Source of the DNA: Scytalidium lignicola
Taxonomy: Eukaryota > Ascomycota > Leotiomycetes
Reading direction: 5' to 3'
DNA length: 64,000 nt
Assembly (NCBI GenBank): GCA_002812745.2
Contig: NCSJ02000112.1
Location: 62,001-126,000, forward strand
This document shows positions 1 to 11,609 of this stretch, in pieces. Every line of letters starts with the position of its first letter. Positions within the stretch are counted from its first letter, which is position 1. The notes beneath the pieces are model-generated. The model did no database searches. It saw nothing but the letters and a program-made list of their open reading frames with translations, and was not told the DNA's origin. A program made the position numbers and the translations under genes.

Positions 1-79
1 CTAATCCAATACAATAGTTGCACATATCTTTGTTGTACAGGCACAAACCGTAGATCAGGCAAGTGTAAATGAGCCCTTT

Positions 80-319
80 TTACCGCTTTTCTTTGCTCCT
101 TCCCTCTCTTACCTCCATTATCCTCGTTTTCTGGCCATAAAAGTGGTCCTCACTAATCGAACCGAATGAACCGTCCATGAATTCATGCGAACAGGCTGCC
201 TCCCACCATACCGTATGCGTAGCCCTTCCTGTTTCACACTCCACCTCCCTACCGTTCTTGTCCAGAGAGAAGATAACGTCCCAAAACCCACCGCCTCCAC
301 CATAACTATCATTGATCAA
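80..319 (-). CDS. possible small ORF, 79 aa, unrecognised
   Basis: An uninterrupted 79-codon ORF lies downstream of the kinase gene on the same strand. It has a Gly run near the N-terminus (residues 7-11) and a mixed, protein-like composition with Trp and Cys residues. I recognise no domain. It could equally be chance ORF in 3' UTR or intergenic sequence. Confidence 0.15.
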   Translation of the reverse strand: MINDSYGGGGGFWDVIFSLDKNGREVECETGRATHTVWWEAACSHEFMDGSFGSISEDHFYGQKTRIMEVREGRSKEKR

Positions 320-380
320 CCATTTTCAGATGAAGAATAAAGGCAAAGCAAAACAAAGAATGGGAGTAAAGTAGAAAAAA

Positions 381-404
381 GNAAAAGAAGAAGAAGAAGN
401 AAAA
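381..404. repeat. (GAA)n tract with two N positions
   Basis: A short purine-only GAA repeat contains N at 382 and 400, each directly before an AAAA run. The surrounding 320-819 is A-rich and shows no coding potential. It probably includes the 3' end of the kinase transcript. Confidence 0.6.
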
Positions 405-819
405 GGCAAATATTCTCGCTCAAGTGTGAAAGAAAAAAAAAATAGAAAAAACAAAGCGAACGCCTATATATAACCTTTCCAGACCCTTTCCATTCCCAGT
501 CCTCTTTCCTGCGGGTATACCATCTTTATACTCCAACATGCCAAGTAAAAAATATAATAAAAACGAATGTGAACGGATGTGAACGACAGAAATGAAGGAT
601 CCCTAGAGGCAAACGAATGGGTATCAAGGGTCCCACGCATGCTTTAAAAGAAGTCGAAGATTGGTATCCCAGCCATTTCTCACCATTCAAATTTTTTTAA
701 AAAAATTAAAAGCCACCTGTCTTCTGAGCAATACTGCCCATATTCTCTTCCACAGTTAATCTATCGCCGGATAGTGGTGATAATGACGATAACGATGGTG
801 GTCATGATGACAATATATG

Positions 820-3145
820 TCATAAGGGTCGATCCACGTCAAACCTAATTTCTTCAGGCATATCCTCCTCCCTGAATCGAATTCCACCATCCACAGCTAT
901 GCCTCCGTGAACCCATTCTTCCTGGCTAACCCTCTCCAATGTCCACCTTGTCCGAGCGCGTTTCAGAAGCCCTTCCGTGACCAACATGGCGCTAAGTAAC
1001 CCCCTTTCCTCAAATTTCTTAACATCACCCTCATGATCGCCGTCTTCGCCAGCATACTCAATCCAGCACCACTCTACTCTTGCAATACGATGGCTCGTTC
1101 GACTGCGTTGCTTGTGGGGGCTATCATTCGCTCCGGGATGGGCATCAAAGGGAAGGCGGTTTTCTAGGATGGCATAAAGAAGCACGCCGAGCGACCAGGC
1201 ATCAGTGGCGCGCCCGTCGTATGGCTGGCCCATGATTACTTCAGGTGCAGCATAGTCGTCGCTGCCACAACGAGTGGTGAGTTTCTCGTCGTCGGCGACG
1301 CGACGAGAGAGACCTAGGTCGGCGAGAGTTGTGATGCTGTAAGGATACGTAGTCCAGTCACGACGGTGGGCAAGTTCGTAATAGGGAAGGTTAACAAGGA
1401 CGTCTAAAGGAAGAATGTTAGAATATAAAGAGGAGCTCGCTTGTATGTACGTTTGTTTAAAAAAAAGGGAGTTTAAGGATCAAGAACATCGATTGAACGA
1501 AAGAAAGGTTAGAGACATACTCTCTAGTTTGATATCACGATGCACAATATGTCGTTCGTGGAGATACCGCACAGCCCCCACAAGCTCCGCAAATATTCGG
1601 CGTATTAAGCCTGGCACAAGCAAACGTTTATGCTCGCTGGCTACTTCAAAAAGGTCACCACCTGGACAGTAACTGAGTACGAGAACAGCTCTGGTCTCCT
1701 CAATCTTCCAAGCTTTCAGGTGGACGAGCGAAGGATGGTGTATCGATTTCATAATCTCTAGTTCCCGCTTCAAAGACATTTCCACACGCTCTTCGGATGC
1801 GCCGCCTTTGGGACCATGCTCACAGATCTTTATTGCTACCAATTTCCTTCTATCAATCTTTTCTTCGGATTTCACTTTCCCTTCCTCTGATTGCACAAAT
1901 GGGTCATTCTCGTCGATTCGGTCTTCTTCGGGAAGCTGGCTGGTTGCAAGAATTACTCTGCTAAAGGTCCCTTCTCCTAATAACTTCAATGCCCTCCACC
2001 TTCGCAGTTTCTGATCTCCTCTTGTATAGGCATCAAAGTACTCATATCTTGGCTTCTTATGAAGTCGGGTGACTCTAGTCAGGGAAGAGTCACTATCACT
2101 ACTTTCTCCCGTTCTACTCGAAGGTGGTGTTGGTGGCCTGGGGATTGACGCCAGTCCTCTCTGCAGTGCCAAATGCGGCTCCCTACGCATGTGGAATTCA
2201 GGAGATGCCGACAATGGCTCCCGATTTGCATGAGGACCGGAAACCGAATGAGAGCCGGAGACGGTGACCTGGCGAGACTTCCCCGGTGATTGCAGAGCCT
2301 CGGGGACATACTCACTCAGACTTCTATGTCTTCCGTGTCCCCCAGCATTCTCCTGCCGATTGCCCTGCAGGGCAGATTCATTTCCACCGTTAAGGCCATG
2401 ATATGCGCGCCGTTTCGACTGGTTAGCTATGGCCGAAGATATCGATTCGCCATTTGCAGTAACTAGTGCTGAATTAGAAGTGGGGTGCTTAATGGAATCG
2501 CGCGAGCCCGGACGGGCAGCGAGGGTTTTCCAGNGGCCCTGGAGAATCGCCTGAGAGAAGTGGTGAGGGGAGAGGCGTGACATCTGCCATGGCATTGAGC
2601 ATAGGCGAGGATATGGTCGAGCTTGCTGCTGAACCGACTTCTAGGTTGCTGCCAATACTTGCTCCCAGAACGCTTCGCACACTTGGTGTCCGTCCCAAGG
2701 GTATCTCGGTGGAGTGTCGCACACTGGTGCTGTCACTGGCAGCCGTGACAGTATAGCCTGGCAAGTTGCTACTGCTGTTGTTGGCGATGTCAGTTTGAAT
2801 TCGCAGGCCGGCACTTAAAGGACTCGGGGTCTGGCTCTTGGGGTCTCTCCGGGGTGGACGTAATGCTGTATCGAGTGGCAAAAGATTGCTATGATTGAAG
2901 TGCTTCACAGCCGCATTCGGATCTTGAGAGGGCCCGGGTTCCAGCGAGGCAGCTCTCACCACCATTGCTGGCGTGCTAGGCGCTGTGTCGTCTGGTGATG
3001 AGGCCGAGAGGCGGTCATTGTGCTGGTTTGATTCCTCGGAATTCTTCCTCAGTGGAAGTTGAGTTGGTGATGAGTCGGCATTGCTATGGTGTTGTGAGAT
3101 GGGCGTGGGTGTTGGCGATGCAGGCTGGGACATGGACATGGACAT
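820..3145 (-). CDS. Ser/Thr protein kinase, long disordered N-terminus
   Basis: Two exons, 3145-1521 and 1403-820, joined across a 117-bp intron (GTATGT...TTTAG). The product is about 735 aa if the N at 2534 is ignored. Residues 1-290 or so are Ser/Pro-rich and probably disordered. The kinase domain follows: Gly-rich loop LLGEGTFSRV, Lys in VAIKIC, catalytic loop HRDIKLEN (assembled across the intron), DLG in place of DFG, and APEVIMG. The domain has long inserts after the Gly loop. The start is the ATG giving the repeated MSMSMS N-terminus. The N at 2534 shifts the frame; removing one base restores one frame through to the intron and also fits the phase-1 splice, so the break is almost surely a sequencing error. 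The kinase is conserved in filamentous fungi; I cannot assign a named orthologue or substrate. Confidence 0.85.
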
Positions 3146-3313
3146 GGCGGGGCGAGAGAGTAAAGTTACCGTACGCAGCAGCTCGCACGGGATGGATCAC
3201 GGGAGGGATCACGGGAGGAGGGAGTTGGATGAAGGTGGGATTACCTCGACATGACGAGAGGGTGGATGAATGGTGCAGGCAGACTGCCTCATTGGCAGTT
3301 GGAGTTGGGGAAA

Positions 3314-3344
<31 letters not shown>

Positions 3345-3346
3345 TA
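3314..3346. repeat. (GA)n / (GATA)n microsatellite
   Basis: About ten GA units pass into GATAGA/GATA units, about 170 bp upstream of the kinase ATG, probably within its 5' UTR or promoter. Confidence 0.85.
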
Positions 3347-3625
3347 ATTAGATGAGACGAGACGAGAGAGACCGAGACAAGAGCGAGAGAAGGAAGAGGG
3401 AGCGGGAGGGCAGCAAGGGCCAGATAAAGAAATGGCAGGGGACCCCAGCCAGGAAGAACGTTGTTTGGTTGGGTCTGGATTAATTACCGAACCGCAATTG
3501 TAAAAGTCAAGTCTCGATAGCGGCAAGTTTGTTGTCGAGATTGTGACTTTTTTGTGATTGTGACTACGGAGTACAAAGTATGATGATAATTAACGTTATG
3601 ATTTATGGTGATGACTATCATGATT

Positions 3626-3646
3626 ATGATGATGATGATGATGATT
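3626..3646. repeat. (GAT)n microsatellite
   Basis: Six or more consecutive GAT units in the divergent promoter region. Confidence 0.8.
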
Positions 3647-4065
3647 ACGGTATTTTTGATTTGATTATTATCAACTCTCGCGCCTGGAACTGGAAAATGG
3701 GGAAACCGCAATCTGGGAATTATGGGGCACAGCAAATAAGAAGGTCACACTCGGGCCCAGACACACGCACAACTTCGTCCAGCACCAGTCGTTTACACAC
3801 GTACGTTACCGTCCTCGAAAAAGATTGCTTTTTTAATATTAACTTCCTCCAGTACTGTACTGTACACGTACTTGCACTTCAAACCTTTTAGGGGATCCTG
3901 CAGATTTGTTGAATCATGACTGGGTGACACCACGACGATCAACGGCATCCACCCGCCAAAAAGCTTGAGCGCTTCAAGATGGTTTCTTGCTTTTCACAAT
4001 GTACAGTACCACCGAGGAAGATTTGGGCTTGAAGGCTTTCTTTTGCTTCTTTCTTCTTTCTTCTT

Positions 4066-4073
4066 TGACGTCA
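4066..4073. promoter_or_regulatory. CRE-like palindrome TGACGTCA
   Basis: A perfect 8-bp TGACGTCA, the classical site for ATF/CREB-type bZIP factors (Atf1/Atf21 in fungi). It lies between kinase and isomerase, 1.27 kb from the isomerase ATG, so which gene it serves is unclear. Confidence 0.4.
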
Positions 4074-4428
4074 GCGAGCTGGCTGGCACTTTGGTTGGCT
4101 CTTTCTGCACCCTTCCGAGGGCCCTACGTAATCAACTCCCTGTTCCGACCAGGGCCCAGATTCCTTTGGCAGGAGGGCGGCAGTTTTTTTCATGATAATT
4201 ACGGTGCTACCAGTAGTAATGAGTACCGTAATAGCACTATGTTCAGTAATATAACAACGCGAAGGAAGAACTTCGAGGTCATTACCCGTAATTTACCGTG
4301 ATGCTGTAATACAAGCCTACGCCTTTCCGCTTCTTCTCCCTCCTCCTTCCTCCCAGCCAGCCTTGTCTCCCACCTGCCGTTATTTTTACGCGCATGTAAC
4401 GTTGTAAAATAATTAAGCTCGCTCTCCC

Positions 4429-4478
4429 CCCCAGCCAGCCTGCCCCTCGGTGATTGCTCCTTGGGGGGCTGGCTGGGG
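4429..4478. repeat. 12-bp inverted repeat of a CCAGCCAGCC element
   Basis: CCCCAGCCAGCC at 4429-4440 is perfectly inverted at 4467-4478, with a 26-bp loop. Further copies of the core occur at 4352-4362 (same orientation) and about 4078-4087 (opposite orientation), so the motif recurs four times in about 400 bp. Confidence 0.7.
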
Positions 4479-4967
4479 CGGGTACTTCCACGTCCTAATA
4501 ATTTTAATATCCACTTTGAGGAAATGAGAAATGAAAGAAGAAAAATTACAATTGACCACCAACGACTCTGTGCTTTTTTATCATCTGACGCGCAAACCCC
4601 CCTCTCCTGTTCAGACGCCCCATTCTTCTTTCCTTTCTTACATTCATCAGCTTACTTTCTGCCCTCCTGTTTGCTCCATTCATTTCCTGGCCCTTGATAT
4701 CGACACGGGGAAGCTGGGATCGCCTCCATTGGTCCATTATTCTCCACTCTCTCCCCCTGGCCCGGGTCAATCGATGATTGGATGATCCGCTAAACTCTAC
4801 CGGCTCGATCATGGCATTGCCCAACAGCATGAGGTGCAACGCTTCATGCTTCATGCCGCATGCTGACTCTACCCTTTTTAACGTGACCTTATTTACTGTG
4901 ACACTTCGGAATAATGGCAAGACTCAAAGAGAAAATATTTCCAGATTTTTGAAATCAAACTATGAAA

Positions 4968-4986
4968 TCACGTGTAACTCACGTGT
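4968..4986. promoter_or_regulatory. tandem E-boxes (CACGTG x2)
   Basis: Two CACGTG hexamers start at 4969 and 4980, in the repeated context TCACGTGT. They are 11 bp centre to centre, about one helical turn, and 360 bp upstream of the isomerase ATG. CACGTG is the site of fungal bHLH factors (Cbf1, Pho4, Tye7, SREBP types). Confidence 0.5.
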
Positions 4987-5342
4987 TGATATTCAACATA
5001 CATCCATACTTTTTAGTATGACAAATTTTTAGTGGTGCTCACCTCATGTGTTGTTAGATGCGGCTCCATTATTGTGGCAAGTCTGGTTCATACTGTATTA
5101 TTCAAAACTATTTTCTTTTTCTTTTTTCCTTTTCTTTTGTCGTTTTCGTTCAAATGGATGTACTCAGTCCCTTAATCAGCGTATCTACATTGTGTTGCAA
5201 CGCCAACGCTTGTTTTTATTGGTTGACAAGTCCCCCCAAAAACGTCATTCTTTCCTTTCTCATTCTACTACTTCTAACCTTCTCTACTCACTAATTATTA
5301 TTTTGGACACTATTTTTTATCAAAGCTCTGCGCCCACCAATC

Positions 5343-6111
<769 letters not shown>

Positions 6112-6951
6112 TTATTACGCGAGGCTCTTTCAATCTTGATATCTGCAAAGGATACGCAATTACCCTTGAGGATCGATTGCCGGATTATTAATGTGAAATG
6201 GAAGCGTTCCAAGAAAATCTGTTAAAGAGATGTGACTTTGATTTTCTCTCCGGAAAACTCAGAGAACATAACACCTGCTAAATCAGTGAACTAGAAAATC
6301 TTCGAGAAGTCCAAGGATCACCTCTACAGATATCTGCTATGTTACAAGCATTGCAATGAAAATAACCTTATTTATCATAATTATAAGCAATTCTGGTCTA
6401 CATTGCTAGATCCTTATGACACAGGATAGATATCACAATTTCCTCACAAAAAAAAAGTCGAAGCTATAAGAGGAAGAACTTATGCATGATGTATGGACAT
6501 GGAGAGTATTGTGCATCCACATTGAGAAACAAACATATAGATACAGCAGCATAGGTAACATAGATTATTGGATAATAATATGGGACTTAGCCAAGGTATC
6601 CTAGAAAATGGATGATGATTTAGAACGTTGAATTAAAGACTTTTATTTTATTTTATATTTTATTATCTCATTATTAACCAGATATATTGTGGAAACCTAA
6701 GCAAAATCCAAATTTCCAAACATAAAACTCATGGAATGCAATATACGACAAATTACCTATACACAGTATTAATGAGATCACGTTTAGTTTATATCAAAAC
6801 TTCTTGTGTGGGGTTGACAGACTTCTCTATAGTCTAGGCTCTATCTCTATCTCTATCTCTATGGGTATACCTCTAAGTCTATAATCTATCATCTATACCC
6901 ATCAACACCATATATGATACAAAACTTCCCTCCTTCATATCTCAACAAAGC
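6112..6951. other. AT-rich convergent intergenic region
   Basis: Lies between two converging 3' ends. It is AT-rich, with TTTTATTTTATATTTTATTA at about 6641-6664 and a CTATCT microsatellite at 6841-6862. No ORF or RNA gene is recognisable. Confidence 0.6.
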
Positions 6952-7976
6952 TTACAGCCTAGCCTTAATATTCCGATCCTGCGACGACGCCGCCACAGCA
7001 TGTACAGGACATCCACCACTCGAACCCGTGTTCGATGCTGCAGGAGTGGCACTCTTCTTAGGTGCGGAATGATACCCGCCCTTCTCATTATCCGTGTTAG
7101 TGATCCTTCCTTGCACATCCCTCTGGATACCCAGTTCAATCAGCTGCGCAAAGACCTTGGTGAAATCTCTGAAGAAAGCATCTTTATCCTTCGCATAGAG
7201 CTCCACCCAGGGTCGGAATTTCGGGTCATGAATGAGCGCGATATCGGTTGGTAACATCATGAGCTCCGTTTCGCTGTCCTCATCATAATAATAGAATTGT
7301 TCAATGCCATTAGGCAGCGTCTTCTTCTTCCACTCGACGGAGAGCAGCAGCTTGAAATACTGGTTCGAGAAGCGGGTCGGGTTGTTAACCCACGGGCCGT
7401 CGAAACCACTTCGGTCACTATGGCAGCGACCGAGGGTGTGAGCTCCCGATAAAGCGACAATTTCTTGGTCGTTGAATCCCATCTTGTAGAAGATATATCG
7501 GAGATGGTCGGCGCCTTGGGCAGCATCTGGTAATCTTCCTTGTGGAGGGAGTTTGGAATCATCAACGTAGTCGGTCCGTCCTCCGTGCCATGGGACCTTT
7601 GGACCGCCCATCTCTTCAACGGAGACGACACCAGCGAGTGTCCAGAGATCGGCGTATGTTATCCATGGGTGCTTCATCTTGACGCTCTCGAGGAAGACAC
7701 GGGCGTGTTCAAGGCCGGCATTGGCTGGGTCGCCTCCCTCAGCTTCATATCTCATTCCAGCACCGTTCGATCCCCCGGTATCGGTATGGATGTCATAGGT
7801 TCCAGATGCATGCCTAGCAGTAGTATATTAGAGAAAATATGTGACAGCGTAAATGGAATGTCATACCAAGCCAGACGAACCAGAACTGGTCCAGCGCTGC
7901 CATCGTCGTAGTCTGGTTGGTGTAAAAGAGCTGCGATGTCCTTGCGAACGGCCGCGAAATCTCCCTTTTTACTCAT
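6952..7976 (-). CDS. cytochrome c peroxidase, cytosolic type
   Basis: Class I haem peroxidase that reduces H2O2, classically with ferrocytochrome c. Two exons, 7976-7867 and 7813-6952, encode 323 aa. The 53-bp intron splits the distal Trp codon; splicing restores LVRLAWHASG, giving distal Arg34, Trp37 and His38. Unspliced reading would replace His with Tyr. The proximal His lies in [11 protein letters not shown], and the radical-site Trp is 16 residues later in GPWVNN, as in yeast Ccp1. There is no mitochondrial presequence, so it resembles the cytosolic CCP paralogues of filamentous fungi. The C-terminal tail is extended and Ser/Ala-rich, with a GGCPVH motif (a CP dipeptide, possible haem-regulatory motif; inference). 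Confidence 0.93.
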
Positions 7977-9030
7977 CTTGAGAAAAACTTATAAAAGAAA
8001 AGTGAGAGAAAAATGGTTCAGTGGAAAGATGAGAGTCTCAATTCGATGAGACTGTGAAACAAATAAAAAACAGAGGAAAGTGGCGGCGGAAAGATGAATT
8101 ACAGATTTTAAAGAAAAAACATACGGGAAAGGCAATCACCTACAAAACCCGCCTTCCATCACGAAATCAGACAAGATACCGAGGCTTCGCGGCAAGCGTA
8201 TACGGCGGCTATCCATACACCGCGGAAGGATATGAGAAAAGCCAATATGATGGCTTATTCTGGAGACGTTATCCATTTTTTTGTGGGTCTAGCGCTCTGG
8301 CTCGTTCATGAGGCCGATAAGCTTGTGAATGCCATCTTTGATATGGCGGTTTTCGCCTGAGGTCCAGCACACTAAAAGCTCTTTCGCCGAGGCGATTGAA
8401 CATGCCTGTGATTGGATGACCGCACACCACATGTGTTTCCCACTTGTGTTTTTCACTTGCTCTTTTACGTCCGTAGGGATAGTTAAACAGAGTTGTAATA
8501 TTATCATTTTAAATGAATTATTATAGCGTAACGGGTATATTCAGAATACTGGTCCGGATTCTAGAGCGAATCTGCTGAGCGGGATAAATAAAGGGATAAA
8601 AGAGGTTTGGTTAGGTAGGTGGGATGAGTGTTGTGACGGTATTCGAGGAGATCGATCCATCGGACGCTCTTCGTGAGTCGAATTTCGTAAGCATATCATC
8701 CATTCATCACCTAATTTACATCGTTTCTACTCTGCATCTCATAATCAGGACGAGAGAGATTAAGGGTATCTATAGCCTTCTAATTAAACCGAGAACTGCG
8801 CTGAGTTGATATAGCTTGATGTATTGAGAGTCCTGCTTATGGCGGAGTATAAGAATCCAAGACCTCGCATCCCAAAATTTTCCAGCTAGAATTGTATTCA
8901 CTCATAGAGAGTTTCATGACGTATCAAACCGGCCAGTTACATGCAACTCTTATGTCCTGAAGGAGTTATGCGTAAGTACGTAAGGTACTTCCCTTCTCGG
9001 TTTTGAGTAATAACAAAACGTGCGCGGCGC

Positions 9031-9065
9031 GGCGCTAAGCCGGGCACCGTTTACGGCTTAGCGCC
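9031..9065. repeat. 12-bp perfect hairpin, GC-rich
   Basis: GGCGCTAAGCCG at 9031-9042 is perfectly inverted at 9054-9065 with an 11-nt loop. It is preceded by GCGCGGCGCGGCGC in an otherwise AT-rich neighbourhood. Confidence 0.75.
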
Positions 9066-9238
9066 TGCACCATCTAACCCCGTCATCTGTGGGAGGTTGC
9101 CTTGCCACAAAAGGAAAGGCAATTGGAGCGTAAGTATGCCCGTACGTGTTCTGGATATGCAAAAGCAGTCAGCCTCGCGGAGCACCTGGGATTATCCTAG
9201 GCTTTTGTCAACTGGTTGGTTCGACGATTTACGAACTA

Positions 9239-9421
9239 CAGTATTTAGGGTGGTCCAAGTAAATTTGCCTTAAGACAAGAAGACAAAAAGACAAGAATAA
9301 GCACAACTTATCGTGGGGGACTAAGCATAAATCTACTGTACTAACCAGATTTAGTGTGCTTATTCTTGTCTTTTTGTCTTCTTGTCTTAAGGCAAATTTA
9401 CTTGGACCACCCTAAATACTG
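9239..9421. mobile_element. MITE-like element, 67-bp TIRs, TA target
   Basis: A 183-bp element begins CAGTATTTAGGG and ends with its exact inverse, and is flanked on both sides by TA. The terminal inverted repeats are perfect over 67 bp (9239-9305 and 9355-9421). They flank a 49-bp unique loop. The arms contain internal GACAAGAAGACA-type purine repeats. CAGT ends plus TA duplication are the hallmark of Tc1/mariner-pogo (Fot1-like) MITEs. The symmetry extends 7 bp outward (CGAACTA/TAGTTCG), meaning the element entered a palindromic TA target. It has no transposase and would depend on one elsewhere. Confidence 0.85.
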
Positions 9422-10569
9422 TAGTTCGCAAATATGCAATCAGGGTACACGGAGCAAGGCTGTCAGTTCGCAATCTTGGTATAAAATAAAAGGTAACTGA
9501 AGCATCCGAACTGGCACACACATTTCGGTTTTCTTAGGAGCCTGATAATTGCACCCCCCATAATTCATTGCAACTGTGTTTAATAGTTCACTTAAAGCTA
9601 TGAAATATGTGTAAGAACGGTTCGATGAGAAAGTCGAGTATCTCTAATAGGCTTTCCAGTACTCGCCAGTGATATCATAGCCATATGTTTTGGTCTAGTA
9701 GCAACTATTCTCTCGATAATTGCTATTCTCGTCACGTGGAAGCGGAATCCGTTGGCTTATCGTATACGGACACCCGGCGCGTCATTAGCCAAACTGCCTC
9801 ATTTTCCCTGTTGCCGCAAGTTACAGACACAGCAAAACTCTTAAACTTTGGGAGTCATATATCCACTATCATCTCAGTCTCAATTTAGCTCATTATAATC
9901 GCATGCTGATATGATATGATGGGTGACTAGATCCCGAAGTACAGATGGGTCTAATGTCCTCGTCTTTGACAGCAAGACCTGAAGAGCTTCTCAATACTAC
10001 TCCCTCAAACGAGAGTGATCTTGCAGACTACGAAAACAACACTCATTCAGCGCTTGGAAACCTCCTTGAAGCACTTTCTCAAGTTCTGCGTGCCGGTACC
10101 CAAATACACGGTACCACGAATCGAATATGATTACGACTAAGACGGAGATTACGCTAAATCTTACATGGTGGAACTTAAAATATAATACAATATAGCACTA
10201 TAACCATAAAGCATGACTCAAAAAAATCTAAAAAATCTATTGCAGAGTATGAGAGAGTTAGAAAGCTTCAGATTAGAAGACCTAATCTGCACTAGGAAGA
10301 GAAAAAGGGGTGTGCGATGAGACAACAAAATATATTTCACTACTCCAAACAAGAAAATATATATATTACATTACGATTTTCACAATCTTAAATGAGATGC
10401 CTCAAAAAACAAGAGAACAAGAGAATAAGAAAAAATAATAAATCAGAACGCAGGAGTAAATTCTCGTTATTCTAAAGCAACGCCCCAAATATCTATCCTA
10501 ATCAACGCCCTCCATCCTACACAAACCCTCCCCCGAATATATTTATTAGAGAGGGAGCAGACATAACAC

Positions 10570-10872
10570 TCACCAACTCCACCGCTTATTCTCCTTCACA
10601 AGAGACCAACTCCTAGGGAAACTTCTCGGCCGCATATAATGCATATCCCTATCTATGCCCCTATAATTCGGCCTCTGGTTCGGCCGCATCCTAATATCAG
10701 GGTACTCAACAGCTCCCTGGTAGGCGGCGCCGTAGAAAGGACGCACATCCTGGGCCCAGGCGTAGGTGCGGCCCCATGCCGTACCACCGGTCTTGGAGGA
10801 GCCGCAGCGGGGACAGAATTGGGTTCGCATTTGGGTATTGCAGAAGCGGCAGAGGCCGAATTGGTAAGACAT
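10570..10872 (-). CDS. small zinc-ribbon protein, 100 aa
   Basis: A single-exon ORF. Its N-terminus carries two CXXC knuckles (CRFC and CPRC, seven residues apart), consistent with a zinc ribbon. The remainder is rich in Arg, Tyr and Trp, with MRPNQRPNYRG and a basic C-terminus ending NKRWSW. No signal peptide or membrane segment is visible. I do not recognise a characterised family; a short nucleic-acid or protein-binding role is only inference. Coding status rests on the ordered Cys pairs and the intact ORF, as no splice signals were needed. Confidence 0.55.
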   Translation of the reverse strand: MSYQFGLCRFCNTQMRTQFCPRCGSSKTGGTAWGRTYAWAQDVRPFYGAAYQGAVEYPDIRMRPNQRPNYRGIDRDMHYMRPRSFPRSWSLVKENKRWSW

Positions 10873-11609
10873 TTTATATATATTTCTAAGCTGTTTCGCA
10901 AATGGTGTTTTGGTTCTGTGGGTGGGTAAAAATGTAGGGGGCTTGGATGGGGACGTTAAAGGTAAGGAGAGAAGAAGGATTGAGGAGGAGATTGGATAGA
11001 GACCTTAAATATCCCTTTGGGGAATATTGTGATTAACTGTGTGATCATAATCAAAGTTTCTTTAACGGTCGGATGAAGAGGCTTCGAGATGTGAAACTTT
11101 GAGGTTGTGTGACTGAAAAAGGGTCGATTGTGTTAACTGTTATTCACTTGAACTTTTCTATCTGGAAGCTATATTTTGTAAGAAAGAGAGTAGCTGGGCT
11201 ACACTTAAAAGGAGATACCTTGAGATACATTTCATGATGTTATTCAAAAAATTACGTTCAATAAAAGTTGAGGGAGTTCTATCTTTAGACGTTTGATCGT
11301 TTATAATAATGAAATTGACTTCTGTTAATACTTTGAAATTTCGATTAGCTTCGATGACGTTACGTTGCTCGCCACACTGGAACAATACGGAAGCCTAGAA
11401 ACTCCGAACCGAGAAATAAATTCCATAAAATACATAAACCCAAAAGAAACTCCAGTATAGTTACCCTTGTGCAAAATAACTTCTATTTCCAGAACCAGTA
11501 CAGTCGTTATTTATCTCCTATAATTATTACTGTGCACTATCGAGTATTCTGATAATTTCCCGAAGGTTTATCATGATGTTCTCATGCGTCCTTTCCTGGC
11601 TTCATGTAT
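10873..11609. other. intergenic, zinc-ribbon promoter and lipase 3' flank
   Basis: No gene is recognised. Sequence just upstream of the zinc-ribbon ATG is likely its promoter; the rest is AT-rich. Confidence 0.5.

Larger units (their letters stand above)
3146..5342. other. 2.2 kb divergent intergenic region, kinase / TIM
   Basis: No convincing gene. It holds GA/GATA and GAT microsatellites, repeated CCAGCCAGCC elements on both strands, a palindromic CRE at 4066, pairs of ATTACGGT/ACCGTAAT (for example 4198-4205 and 4225-4232), and two CACGTG boxes at 4969 and 4980. The last 300 bp before the isomerase ATG contain pyrimidine-rich stretches (5105-5150), common in fungal promoters. Confidence 0.6.
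7977..10569. other. 2.6 kb gene-free region with MITE and hairpin
   Basis: No gene is supported. Small ORFs at 8054-8311, 8624-8809, 9685-9888 and 9945-10130 look random. The region contains the perfect hairpin at 9031-9065 and the MITE-like element at 9239-9421. The part nearest the peroxidase ATG (7977-8300) is presumably its promoter. Confidence 0.6.

Noticed and set aside
9945..10130. 61-codon ORF between MITE and zinc-ribbon gene
   Set aside because: No domain, no splice continuation and weak context; likely chance.
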